Position numbers and translations under genes: made by a program
DNA from: CAZDUS01 sp044344495
GTDB taxonomy: Bacteria; Verrucomicrobiota; Kiritimatiellia; CAIKKV01; CAITUY01
Length of the DNA stretch: 37,836 nt
Reading direction: 5' to 3'
NCBI GenBank assembly: GCA_044344495.1
Contig: JBIJCW010000004.1
Span: 1 to 37,836 of the forward strand
Shown: positions 1-7,563 of the stretch, in pieces
Layout: each line of letters starts with the position of its first letter
Position numbering within the stretch: the stretch's first letter is position 1
The notes under the pieces: model-generated
What the model was told of the DNA's origin: nothing
Seen by the model: only the letters and a program-made list of their open reading frames with translations
The model's database searches: none

Positions 1-408
1 CTTGGTCGCCTCCTGATCCTGCAGCATATAGGCATGGCCACGGCGGTCCCGGTAGTCGATCGAAAACGCATACCCCAGAAACATCCGCTTCAACCACGGA
101 TCACGGTCAATCTTCTCCGCGGGCATCGCCTCGCTGCCGCCATGCCCACCGAAACGCGTGTGGGTCGTCTGCGCCGTCCGCTTGTAGGAATCAAATTCCT
201 TGGGCCAGTTTATGCCCCACCGGGCAGGATCCGTGTCATCCTCCGTCACGTCCACCAGGCGCACATACGGGTTCTTTGCCTCCAGCTTCCGCATGGAAAT
301 GTTGTGCAGCATAAACACCAGAGAGCCGGTAATGGCGGTGATGATGATAAATGCCAGAACATAAAGCCCGATGCGCCCCGATCTATTTGTCGACGTTGAT
401 GAACTCAT
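1..408 (-). CDS. nrfA: Cytochrome c nitrite reductase catalytic subunit NrfA, N-terminal part
   Basis: NrfA is the periplasmic pentahaem enzyme that reduces nitrite to ammonium with six electrons. The window holds the first 136 codons; the frame is open to the left edge. Residues 14-36 form an uncleaved anchor or signal segment. The family blocks DPARWGINWPKEFDSY, the TRFGG stretch and GYAFSIDYRDRRGHAYML follow in the right order. The CxxCK catalytic haem site and the CxxCH sites lie beyond the window, so catalysis cannot be checked here. The ATG at 408 is preceded by AGGAAG at good spacing. nrfH lies 31 nt upstream, the usual nrfHA order, and its product would pass electrons from menaquinol to this enzyme. 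The family assignment is firm. Confidence 0.9.
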   Translation of the reverse strand, partial: MSSSTSTNRSGRIGLYVLAFIIITAITGSLVFMLHNISMRKLEAKNPYVRLVDVTEDDTDPARWGINWPKEFDSYKRTAQTTHTRFGGHGGSEAMPAEKIDRDPWLKRMFLGYAFSIDYRDRRGHAYMLQDQEATK

Positions 409-439
409 GTCTCGCTTCCTTTCTCTTCGCAATACATCC

Positions 440-946
440 TCACTCCAACCCGTGACCCACACCGGCGTGGCACCGGACACAATCCGGCACATCATCCTTC
501 CGCCCTGCATGACCTATAATGCCGCCCACCACCTCAGCATGACAACGCAGGCAGTTGTGTTCCACAATGGCAGCGTTCTTCGCACGGATTCGGATGGGTT
601 CTTTGAAATTCTGCAACGTGAACGCGCGGGAATGATGAAATCCATTCTCCGCCTTGGTCATGTATTTGCCGAGAAGATCATGCGGCGTGTGACAGTCGTT
701 GCAGACGGCCACAGCGTGATGCGTTCCCTTGACCCATCCGTCATAGTAACCCTGCATCACATGACAATTGGCACACACAGCCGGATTGTTGGAGACGTAC
801 GACAGACCATGGGCATAGAGGAACGTGTACCCGCCCAACCCAGCACACACACCCAGACCGGCCACGGCAATCAACACGAAACGAGTGGAAATACCCAGTC
901 TTTTCAACCGTTCCTCTAAACCAGGCTTTGCTTTGTCCTCTTTCAC
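440..946 (-). CDS. nrfH: Tetrahaem cytochrome c quinol dehydrogenase NrfH
   Basis: NrfH is the membrane-anchored NapC/NirT-family cytochrome that oxidises menaquinol and feeds NrfA. The 168-residue protein has one transmembrane anchor (about residues 22-44) and four haem c motifs: CANCH 58-62, CNDCH 82-86, CLRCH 132-136 and CVRCH 156-160. Length and haem count match the family. The start must be GTG at 946, because the next in-frame Met is residue 64, past the first haem motif. The ribosome site there is weak (GCGGACAG). The gene lies 18 nt after the helicase stop and 31 nt before nrfA, so the three are probably co-transcribed. Confidence 0.93.
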   Translation of the reverse strand: MKEDKAKPGLEERLKRLGISTRFVLIAVAGLGVCAGLGGYTFLYAHGLSYVSNNPAVCANCHVMQGYYDGWVKGTHHAVAVCNDCHTPHDLLGKYMTKAENGFHHSRAFTLQNFKEPIRIRAKNAAIVEHNCLRCHAEVVGGIIGHAGRKDDVPDCVRCHAGVGHGLE

Positions 947-964
947 CTGTCCGCGAGACCGCCC

Positions 965-2413
965 CTACCGCCGAAACCCGCCAGACCGCCGATTCCCCGC
1001 CTGGCCACCGCCACCATGACCGCCGCCACCACCACCCTTTTGATGATGCCTCGGCGGTGGCCGCGCCGCCGCCCCTGTCGCCTGCCGCGCCTCCTCGGAG
1101 TGATACGGATGCCCCATGTTCACCGGAACCGACTTGCGGATCAATTTCTCAATCGCCCGCAGAAAATCACGCTCCTGCGCCGAACAGAACGACACCGCGT
1201 CGCCCGAGGCCCCCGCCCGCGCCGTCCGCCCAATCCGGTGTACATAGGTCTCCGGCTCATGCGGTAAATCGTAGTTGATCACATGCGTGATATCGTCCAC
1301 GTCAATCCCCCGCGCCGCAATATCCGTGGCCACCAGCACCCGGATCCGCCCCGCCTTGAATCCCGCCATCGCCTGCGCCCGCGCACTCTGACGCTTGTTG
1401 CCGTGAATCGCCACCGCCTGGACCCCGGCGGATGCCAGTTTCCGGGTCACCTTGTCCGCCGCATGCTTCATCTGCACAAACACCACCACACGGGAAATGG
1501 CCGGATCCTTCAATAAATGCACCAACAGGTCGTCCTTCTTGGCCTTGTCCACAAACAATATCTTCTGCTCGATCCGCTCCACGGTCGGCCGCATGGGCTC
1601 GATCGTCACATGCACCGGGTGATTCACCAGCGTCCTGGCCAGTTGGGTCACCTCATCGGGCAGCGTGGCGGAAAAGAACAGCGACTGCCGCTTCTTGGGT
1701 AGCGTGGCAACAATCTTGCGGATATCCGGAATGAACCCCATATCCAGCATCCGGTCGGCTTCGTCCAGGATGAACACCTCCAGCAAATCCAAGTGGGCAT
1801 GCCCCTGGCTCATCAGGTCCAACAGGCGCCCCGGAGTGGCCACCACAACGTCCACCCCCCGGTTCAAGGCCGCCACCTGCGGGTACTGGCCGGCACCGCC
1901 AAAAATGACCGTGTGCTTCACCGGCACATGGCGCCCATAGGCACGAACACTCTCGCCAATCTGGGCCGCTAATTCGCGCGTCGGCGCCAGGATCAAAGCC
2001 CGCGGTCGCCCGCGCACCGGCGGACGCGGACGCGACGTAATGTGCTGCAACAACGGCAACACAAAGGCCGCCGTCTTACCCGTCCCCGTCTGGGCGCACC
2101 CTAACAGGTCCCGCCCTTCCAAGAGATGGGGAATCGCCTGCTCCTGAATGGGCGTGGGCGTCGTGTATCCCTCCTCGGCCACGGCCTTCCGTAGCGGCGC
2201 AATCAATATGGAGAAAACACCTTCGGCCAAGGCTTTGACCGGCGGCACCGGCGGGGGCGTCGCATGGATAACTTGATTTGGAGGGACGTGCTTGGTCGCC
2301 GCCACATGACCAGAGGTCGATGCACGGGGATGATGCCCGGATAAAACGCTTTTCGACGCGTCCAGATGCCCATGCTCAGACGCATGGGGAGAGAGGGGTC
2401 GGTTTGGGTTCAT
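965..2413 (-). CDS. rhlE: DEAD-box RNA helicase, RhlE-like
   Basis: This is an ATP-dependent RNA helicase, probably acting in RNA decay, ribosome assembly or cold adaptation. In the 482 residues I see the Q motif (Gln90 in YTTPTPIQ), Walker A AQTGTGKT 107-114, PTREL 144-148, DEAD 217-220, SAT 248-250, ATDIAARGIDV from 362 and HRIGRTARAG 392-401. After about residue 450 comes a basic Gly-rich tail, typical of RhlE-type proteins. The first 60 residues are low-complexity His/Ser/Pro with no known domain. The ATG at 2413 has AAGGAAG five bases upstream, which supports the long N-terminus. It leads a likely transcript into nrfH-nrfA; why a helicase precedes a nitrite reductase is unclear. Confidence 0.93.
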   Translation of the reverse strand: MNPNRPLSPHASEHGHLDASKSVLSGHHPRASTSGHVAATKHVPPNQVIHATPPPVPPVKALAEGVFSILIAPLRKAVAEEGYTTPTPIQEQAIPHLLEGRDLLGCAQTGTGKTAAFVLPLLQHITSRPRPPVRGRPRALILAPTRELAAQIGESVRAYGRHVPVKHTVIFGGAGQYPQVAALNRGVDVVVATPGRLLDLMSQGHAHLDLLEVFILDEADRMLDMGFIPDIRKIVATLPKKRQSLFFSATLPDEVTQLARTLVNHPVHVTIEPMRPTVERIEQKILFVDKAKKDDLLVHLLKDPAISRVVVFVQMKHAADKVTRKLASAGVQAVAIHGNKRQSARAQAMAGFKAGRIRVLVATDIAARGIDVDDITHVINYDLPHEPETYVHRIGRTARAGASGDAVSFCSAQERDFLRAIEKLIRKSVPVNMGHPYHSEEARQATGAAARPPPRHHQKGGGGGGHGGGGQAGNRRSGGFRR

Positions 2414-2514
2414 GTCGCTTCCTTGTATCCGGACGTGTTCTATTCTCTGCCCGCCGGATGCATGGAGGAGAAAGGACCGCGACTTCCGCAGCCGATTTCA
2501 TCTAAGGAAGCTAC

Positions 2515-2543
2515 ATTAAACACCCCCCACTGCGGCGAGTCAA
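2515..2543 (-). promoter_or_regulatory. Sigma70-type promoter for helicase-nrfHA
   Basis: Reading the minus strand, TTGACT (2543-2538) and TTTAAT (2520-2515) are separated by exactly 17 bp; each box matches five of six consensus positions. The predicted transcript start is near 2508, leaving a leader of about 95 nt before the helicase ATG at 2413. Seen by eye only. Confidence 0.55.
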
Positions 2544-2557
2544 GCCAAACCGGGGCG

Positions 2558-2650
2558 CCCCGTCCGAGTTTTGACGGCATGACATCAGCCGCCCACCGGC
2601 CTCGCCCCGTCCGAATTTGACGGCACGACATCAGCCGCCCACCGGGCTCG
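2558..2650. repeat. Two tandem copies of a 46-47 bp unit
   Basis: Copy 1 is 2558-2604 (47 bp) and copy 2 is 2605-2650 (46 bp), about 90 percent identical. Each holds a small hairpin (CCGTC ... GACGG) and ends in a CCACCGG-type block. At the right edge a perfect 8-bp hairpin, CCACCGGG with CCCGGTGG, spans 2639-2659. The stretch 2414-2857 has no credible gene; besides this repeat it holds the helicase promoter, the hairpin repeat at 2701-2741 and the presumed atp promoter. Confidence 0.8.
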
Positions 2651-2700
2651 CCCCGGTGGAGGCAAACGTTGAACGTCCGCGTCGGACCACCCGCCCATCA

Positions 2701-2741
2701 CCCCAACTTCCTTCACCCGCGGCACAAGGCCGCGGGGATCG
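2701..2741 (-). repeat. Dispersed hairpin repeat, copy A
   Basis: Read on the minus strand, the element starts CGATCCCCG, forms an 8-bp stem (CCCGCGGC with GCCGCGGG, 2716-2736, loop CTTGT) and ends with GGGTGAAGGAAGTTG. A second copy at 12839-12879 on the plus strand has the same flanks but a stem changed by two compensatory pair swaps. It could be a REP-like element or a mobile hairpin. Confidence 0.75.
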
Positions 2742-2790
2742 CCGAAACCTGGAGATGCACCCGGCAAACCACCCCGCAAATCATTTTGGT

Positions 2791-2819
2791 GGGTCACAAT
2801 CGCTGCATTCTGCTATGCT
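2791..2819 (+). promoter_or_regulatory. Possible extended -10 promoter for the atp operon
   Basis: TGCTATGCT at 2811-2819 looks like an extended -10 box. No convincing -35 box lies 16-18 bp upstream. It is about 40 nt before the first atp gene and is the best candidate in the gap, but weak. Confidence 0.25.
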
Positions 2820-2857
2820 CACCACCAAACAGAAGCCACAACAAGCAAACCCTTACC

Positions 2858-3151
2858 ATGTGGAAACAAATTCTCGGCCAGGAAGACGGACGCGGCGAAC
2901 TTAGCCAGGCGCTGACACTCGGCACAACGTTCGCCGTCGGCATGGCTGTCTTCTCGTTCATTGGCTTCAAGATCGACCAGAAACGCGGGGGCGGAATCCT
3001 GTTCACCCTCATCGGCATGATCTTCGGACTGGCCTTCGGCGCCTACGAAACCTGGAGGGTAATCACCTTCATCAACCAACGGGCTGAACACCATACCCGC
3101 CAACCGCCACCACCCCCCACTTCAGACCACTCACCCGATCCGGCACCGTAA
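2858..3151 (+). CDS. atpZ: AtpZ/AtpI-family F0F1 ATP synthase accessory protein
   Basis: This 97-residue membrane protein opens the ATP synthase operon. Residues 14-32 and 39-58 are two transmembrane helices with the Gly-rich family pattern (GMAVFSFIGFKIDQ, then GGGILFTLIGMIFGLAFGAYE). The tail is Pro-rich. AtpZ/AtpI proteins help c-ring assembly or stability, and AtpZI has been linked to Mg2+ or Ca2+ transport; which applies here cannot be told. The reading frame stays open upstream, but the ATG at 2858 begins exactly where homology-like sequence begins, so I prefer it. The next gene starts 2 nt after the stop. Confidence 0.75.
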   Translation: MWKQILGQEDGRGELSQALTLGTTFAVGMAVFSFIGFKIDQKRGGGILFTLIGMIFGLAFGAYETWRVITFINQRAEHHTRQPPPPPTSDHSPDPAP

Positions 3152-3153
3152 CC

Positions 3154-3576
3154 ATGGACCCCTCCCCAGGCTTCCCGTCACCCCGGCGCCAACCGTGCCC
3201 CCCCCTCCTCGCTTTCCTGCTTTCCGCCACCCTCTCCCTCGCCGCCGCCAGCGCCGCCACCCTGTTGATCACACCCCCAGTCCATTGGCCGGCCTGGACC
3301 GCCGGATGGCTCACCGCCCTCCTGAACGCCGCCATTGGCGCCTTCCTGCACCACCACGCCATCGGCAAGGACATCGACCGTTTCCTGTACTGGGGGTTTG
3401 CCGGAAATAGCTTGCGCATGGTTGCCCTATTCTGTAGCGTTTGCGCGTTTTGTTATGCATCGGAAGGATCAGTCCGGCAGTCCTTCCTGGTCGCTTTCTT
3501 TGGGGGATTGCTGGTTCTGACAGTGACCGAAATTGTGGCCTTGCTGAGAACCATTCCCGGAAACGATATTGGCTGA
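3154..3576 (+). CDS. atpI: Four-helix membrane protein, ATP synthase subunit I-like
   Basis: The 140-residue protein has four hydrophobic segments (about 19-40, 45-65, 79-104 and 109-130), the layout of the ATP synthase subunit I family, often encoded between atpZ and atpB. The second helix ends in a His cluster (HHH) followed by GKDID. Sequence signatures in this family are weak, so the call rests mostly on topology, length and position. If correct it is an assembly factor for the c-ring rather than a catalytic part. The start lies 2 nt after the atpZ stop, so the two are probably translated together. Confidence 0.55.
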   Translation: MDPSPGFPSPRRQPCPPLLAFLLSATLSLAAASAATLLITPPVHWPAWTAGWLTALLNAAIGAFLHHHAIGKDIDRFLYWGFAGNSLRMVALFCSVCAFCYASEGSVRQSFLVAFFGGLLVLTVTEIVALLRTIPGNDIG

Positions 3577-3580
3577 GTGA

Positions 3581-3613
3581 TAACGAATTAACGAATGCAA
3601 TTAACGATTTAAC
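3581..3613 (+). repeat. Short-unit repeat just before atpB
   Basis: The 37-nt gap between atpI and atpB is almost wholly made of TAACGAAT-like units (two exact copies, then TAACGATT and TAAC). No Shine-Dalgarno sequence is visible before the atpB ATG as a result. It is one of several short-unit repeats in this window that sit on a gene boundary. Confidence 0.6.
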
Positions 3614-4411
3614 ATGACAAACGCGACGGATATAGCCACGTCGGCAGTCGACATGAGCGCATCGGTGCAGGCTTTTATCATGCACCACGTCGCGGATTCC
3701 CATGTCTGGACCCTGCTCCCGGCCGGGCACGAAAAACTGCCGGGATTCCTGACACTCCACGGCGTGATGGTCATCGGCTCAGGACTCCTGCTCGTTCTCC
3801 TCCTGGCACTGGCCTGCCGTCGCCCCACCCCCGTGCCACACGGCTGGTTCAACGCGGTCGAGTTTTTCGTCAAGTATATCCGTGACGACATGGCCATCCC
3901 CTTCCTCGGCGAGAAGGACGGCCTCAAGATGACCCCCCTGTTGTGCAGTTTCTTCTTCTACATCCTGACCATGAATCTGGTCGGCCTGGTTCCCTGCTTC
4001 GCTGTGGCCACCGCCAACATCAACGTCACGGCAGGCCTCGCCACCATCACCCTGTTTTTCATGGTCTTCGGCGCCATCGCCAAGAATGGACCCTTGGAGT
4101 TCTTCAAGGGCTTCATTCCGCCCGGGGTCCCCTGGTACATCCTGATCGTCCTCGTGCCCATCGAATTCGTGGGATTGTTCATCCGCGCCACGGCACTGGC
4201 CATCCGTCTCTTTGCCAATGAACTGGCCGGCCATCTGGTGGTGTTCTCCCTCCTCGGCCTGATCGTCATGTACGGGACCTGGGCCCTGCCGGCGGGCTTG
4301 ATGGCCGTGGCCATTTTTATCCAGGAGATCTTTGTGGCCTTCCTGCAGGCTTATATTTTCACCTTGTTGTCAGCCGTGTTTATCGGGCAGCGATATCATC
4401 CGGCACATTAG
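3614..4411 (+). CDS. atpB: ATP synthase F0 subunit a
   Basis: Subunit a forms the proton half-channels next to the c-ring. The 265 residues have the usual five or six membrane helices, and the essential arginine is present as Arg198 in AIRLFANELAGH, the most conserved block of the family. Length is normal. The ATG at 3614 has no clear ribosome site; an internal ATG at 3653 is an alternative that would drop 13 residues and also lacks a good site. The TAG stop lies inside the first unit of the 53-bp repeat that follows, so the last few residues (HPAH) may be repeat-derived. Confidence 0.95.
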   Translation: MTNATDIATSAVDMSASVQAFIMHHVADSHVWTLLPAGHEKLPGFLTLHGVMVIGSGLLLVLLLALACRRPTPVPHGWFNAVEFFVKYIRDDMAIPFLGEKDGLKMTPLLCSFFFYILTMNLVGLVPCFAVATANINVTAGLATITLFFMVFGAIAKNGPLEFFKGFIPPGVPWYILIVLVPIEFVGLFIRATALAIRLFANELAGHLVVFSLLGLIVMYGTWALPAGLMAVAIFIQEIFVAFLQAYIFTLLSAVFIGQRYHPAH

Positions 4412-4611
4412 TTGTAGCACCGCTCTGTGAGCGGACCGTTGATCGCGGCCCGGCGGCACATTAGTTGTAGCACCGCTCTGTGAGCGGACCGTTGATCGCG
4501 GCCCGGCGGCACATTAGTTGTAGCACCGCTCTGTGAGCGGACCGTTGATCGCAGCCCGGCGGCACATTAGTTGTAGCACCGCTCTGTGAGCGGACCGTTG
4601 ATCGCGGCCCG
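4404..4611. repeat. Four tandem 53-bp hairpin repeats between atpB and atpE
   Basis: Units start at 4404, 4457, 4510 and 4563 with an exact 53-bp period. They are nearly identical; unit 3 has an A where the others have G near its end. Each carries a perfect hairpin, CCGCTC-TGT-GAGCGG, and the sequence TTGATCGCGGCCCGG. The first unit contains the atpB stop codon. There is no variable spacer, so it is not a CRISPR array. The array and the following 94 nt separate atpB from atpE; a 5-bp hairpin GGTGC-AAC-GCACC (about 4676-4688) sits just before the atpE ribosome site. Confidence 0.95.
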
Positions 4612-4705
4612 GGTGCGCGCTTGCGGCACGACGCAATGTTGTGATAGGTTGGGTCGGTCTTTTTTGAGTGAATTGGGTGCAACGCACCGGAAAGGAAAGA
4701 GGATT

Positions 4706-4912
4706 ATGGGTGGTTCTATTTCAGCCATTGGCGCCGGGTTGGTCGCCATCGGAGCAGGTCTCGGTGTGGGTCTCGTTTCCAAGGGCGCCGTGGAAAGCAT
4801 GGCCCGGCAGCCGGAGATTATTCCAAAAATTCAGGTCACCATGTTGATCGCCGCCGCACTGATCGAGGGTGTTGCCCTGTTCTGCGCCGTAATCTGCTTC
4901 CTTAGCAAGTAA
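4706..4912 (+). CDS. atpE: ATP synthase F0 subunit c
   Basis: The 68-residue protein is the c-ring subunit: two helices joined by the polar loop ARQPE (33-37), with the ion-binding carboxylate Glu54 in AALIEGVALF. The residue after Glu54 is Gly, and the Gln/Ser ligands of Na+-type rings are missing, so a proton ring is more likely. The ATG at 4706 has AGAGGA at correct spacing. An in-frame upstream extension would begin inside the 53-bp repeats and is not credible. The strong ribosome site fits the need for many copies of subunit c. Confidence 0.96.
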   Translation: MGGSISAIGAGLVAIGAGLGVGLVSKGAVESMARQPEIIPKIQVTMLIAAALIEGVALFCAVICFLSK

Positions 4913-4917
4913 GCGGC

Positions 4918-5475
4918 ATGGAAGAGGCAATCCAAACTCAAGCGGTGATGGAAGTCACCCCGGCTGCTCCTCACGAAGCCTCGCCCGGCATCATCAGTGT
5001 TTCCGGATCGATGCTGGGACTGACGTGGGTATCGTTCGCGATTGTCGCCGTCCTGCTGTACAAGGTCGCCTGGAAACCCATTCTCAGGGCCCTGGATAGT
5101 CGGGAGCGCGGCATCCGCAAGGCCCTCGAGGACGCCGAGCGCGCCAGCCAGGAGGCGGTCGCCAGCGAGGAACGCAACCGTAAACTGATCCTGGACGCCG
5201 ACAACGAGGCCCAGCGCATCATGGCCGAGGCCCGCGCCGCCGCCGAGGCCAGCGTCCGCCAACTTCGCGAGGAATCCGAACGACGATCCAGGGAATTGGC
5301 CGAGGAAACCCGTCGTGATATCACCGCCGCTACCGAGCACGCCCGCCAGGCCTTGCGGCGCGAAACCTCGGAACTGGTCATTCAACTGGCCTCCAAAATC
5401 CTCGCCCAGAACGTCAACCCCGAGAAGAACAGGGAACTCATCCAGGAAGCACTGCGGGAGACTTCGAAATCATGA
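4918..5475 (+). CDS. atpF: ATP synthase F0 subunit b
   Basis: Subunit b is the peripheral stalk that holds F1 against subunit a. Of 185 residues, 1-30 are an Ala/Pro-rich lead, about 31-50 one membrane helix ending in the typical YKVAWKPI, and 55-170 a long charged coiled coil rich in Glu, Arg and Ala. Length is slightly above the common 155-170 because of the N-terminal lead; an ATG at 4948 would shorten it by 10 residues. The start is 5 nt after atpE. The end overlaps atpH by four bases (ATGA). Confidence 0.95.
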   Translation: MEEAIQTQAVMEVTPAAPHEASPGIISVSGSMLGLTWVSFAIVAVLLYKVAWKPILRALDSRERGIRKALEDAERASQEAVASEERNRKLILDADNEAQRIMAEARAAAEASVRQLREESERRSRELAEETRRDITAATEHARQALRRETSELVIQLASKILAQNVNPEKNRELIQEALRETSKS

Positions 5476-6014
5476 GTCTCCGCAGCAAAGCCGCCCTCCG
5501 CTACGCTCAGGCCTTCCTGACGCTGACCTTGGAATCCGGCACCGAAGGCCGGGCGGCTGACGATCTGGCCCTTATCGCGCGCGCCCTGGCCCAGTCGCCC
5601 GAATTGCAGGCTTTCACGCGCGATACGCTCCTCCCCAAGGAGGCGCGCTGCCGGGCACTGGAGACTCTGTTCCTGGAAAGAGTCCACCCCCTGACCTGGA
5701 AATTCCTGCAACTCCTGGAAAGTAAACGCCGACTCGTCCTGCTGGAAGCCATCTGTTCCGCCTTCTCACAGTTGAACGATGCCCGGCGCGGAATCGCCAG
5801 GGGCGAACTCGCAGCGGCCACCCCCGTCCCCGCCCCCGCTGTGGACGCCATGGCCGCTAATTTTGGATTATTATTGGGAAAAACGGTGTTGTTGCACACC
5901 CGGGAATTACCGTCCTTGTTGGGCGGGTGCCGTGTGCAGGTGGGCGACATCGTCTATGATTTCAGCTTGGCGGCTCGGTTGCGCCTGGCACAACAGGCGT
6001 TCATCGGCGCATGA
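5472..6014 (+). CDS. atpH: ATP synthase F1 subunit delta
   Basis: Delta caps F1 and joins it to subunit b. The 180-residue protein opens with the family-like RYAQAFLTL helix, has the six-helix N-terminal domain to about residue 105, and ends with the C-terminal block containing RVQVGDIVYDFSLAARL. That last block (usually GxxxxIGDxxxDxSv) is the clearest signature. It overlaps atpF by ATGA, so translation is probably coupled. Nothing looks abnormal. Confidence 0.93.
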   Translation: MSLRSKAALRYAQAFLTLTLESGTEGRAADDLALIARALAQSPELQAFTRDTLLPKEARCRALETLFLERVHPLTWKFLQLLESKRRLVLLEAICSAFSQLNDARRGIARGELAAATPVPAPAVDAMAANFGLLLGKTVLLHTRELPSLLGGCRVQVGDIVYDFSLAARLRLAQQAFIGA

Positions 6015-6033
6015 CGGATAGGGAGATGAAGGT

Positions 6034-7551
6034 ATGGCAGTAGATCTGAGACCCGAAGAAATTTCCTCCATTCTGAAGAAACAGATCGAGGACTTCAGTG
6101 GCAAAGTCGAAGTCTCCGAGGTGGGCACCGTCCTTAATGTCGGCGACGGCATCGCCCATGTCCACGGTCTCGCGGGCCTGATGGCTGGCGAACTGGTGAC
6201 CTTCGAACGCCGCGGCGTCACCGGCCTCACCCTGAACCTCGAGGAAGATAACTGCGGCATCGCCATCTTCGGCGATGATAGCGCCGTGAAGGAAGGCGAC
6301 ATTGTCCGACGCACCAACCGTATCGCCGCCGTGCCGGTCGGCGACAACCTCGCCGGACGTATCGTCGACGCGCTCGGACGCCCGCTCGACGGGGGCCCCG
6401 CCCTCAAAACCACCGAGACTCGCAAAATCGAAATCAAGGCACCAGGCATCATTGACCGCGCCGACGTGCGCGAACCGCTCCAAACCGGCATCAAGGTCAT
6501 CGACGCCCTCACCCCCATCGGACGCGGACAACGCGAATTGATCATCGGCGACCGCAAGACCGGTAAAACCTCCCTGGCCATCGACACCATCATCAACCAG
6601 CGCGGTGAGAACGTCATGTGCTTCTACGTGGCCATCGGCCAGAAACGCTCCACCGTCGTACAGGTGTGCGAGACCCTCAAGCGCCATGGCGCCATGGACT
6701 ACACCACCGTCATCGCCGCCACCGCGTCCGATCCGGCCCCCATGCAGTACCTCGCCCCCTACACCGGTTGCACCATGGCGGAGTTCGTGCGCGACAGCGG
6801 CCGTCATGCCCTGATCGTTTACGACGATCTCACCAAACAGGCCCAGTCCTACCGCCAGCTCTCCCTGCTGCTTCGCCGCCCCCCGGGCCGCGAGGCATTC
6901 CCGGGCGATGTCTTCTATTTGCACAGCCGCCTGCTCGAGCGCGCCGCCAAAATGAGCCCCGCCCGCGGCGGCGGCAGCCTCACCGCCCTCCCCATCGTGG
7001 AAACCCAGGCCAGCGACATTTCGGCCTACATCCCCACCAACGTGATCTCCATCACCGATGGCCAGATCTTCCTCGAGGCCGATGCCTTCAATGCCGGGCA
7101 ACGCCCCGCCATCAACCCCGGCATCTCCGTCTCCCGCGTCGGCGGCGATGCCCAACTCAAGGCCATGAAACAAACCGCCGGCTCCCTGCGCCTGGACCTC
7201 GCCCAGTATCGCGAACTGGCCGGGTTCTCCCAGTTCGCCTCGGATATGGATGCCTCCACCCGCCGCCAACTGGACCGCGGCCGGCGCCTCATGGAAATCA
7301 TGAAGCAGGGCGTCCACGCCACCATCCCGGTCGCCAAGCAGGTGGCCATCATCTACGCCGGCATCCAGGGCTACCTCGACGGCATCCCCGTCAACAAGGT
7401 GGGCGCCTTCGAGTCATCCCTCTTCGATGTCCTGGACCTGGAACCGGCCGAATACCTGAAGCTGTTCGCCCGCGACAAGGCCATGACTCCCGACGTCAAG
7501 GCCGCGCTGGAAGTCGTCCTGAAACGCCTGGCCGTGAAATCAAAGACGTAA
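6034..7551 (+). CDS. atpA: ATP synthase F1 subunit alpha
   Basis: Alpha carries the non-catalytic nucleotide sites of the F1 head. The 505 residues are full length. The beta-barrel domain fills the first 95 residues, the P-loop is GDRKTGKT at 172-179, and the conserved PAINPGISVSRVGGDAQ block follows near residue 355. The C-terminal helical domain is complete. The ATG lies 19 nt after atpH behind AGGGAGATGAAGG, which contains a usable ribosome site. Confidence 0.97.
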   Translation: MAVDLRPEEISSILKKQIEDFSGKVEVSEVGTVLNVGDGIAHVHGLAGLMAGELVTFERRGVTGLTLNLEEDNCGIAIFGDDSAVKEGDIVRRTNRIAAVPVGDNLAGRIVDALGRPLDGGPALKTTETRKIEIKAPGIIDRADVREPLQTGIKVIDALTPIGRGQRELIIGDRKTGKTSLAIDTIINQRGENVMCFYVAIGQKRSTVVQVCETLKRHGAMDYTTVIAATASDPAPMQYLAPYTGCTMAEFVRDSGRHALIVYDDLTKQAQSYRQLSLLLRRPPGREAFPGDVFYLHSRLLERAAKMSPARGGGSLTALPIVETQASDISAYIPTNVISITDGQIFLEADAFNAGQRPAINPGISVSRVGGDAQLKAMKQTAGSLRLDLAQYRELAGFSQFASDMDASTRRQLDRGRRLMEIMKQGVHATIPVAKQVAIIYAGIQGYLDGIPVNKVGAFESSLFDVLDLEPAEYLKLFARDKAMTPDVKAALEVVLKRLAVKSKT

Positions 7552-7563
7552 TGCGGATCGTCC

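Noticed and set aside
4404..4611. CRISPR array
   Set aside because: The four 53-bp units are directly adjacent and almost identical throughout, with no variable spacers and no cas genes.
6001..7317. Long minus-strand frame opposite atpA, and similar ones opposite atpD and the kinase fusion
   Set aside because: These are mirror frames of strongly biased GC-rich genes; their products are Gly/Asp/Glu-rich with no domain, while the plus-strand genes are certain.
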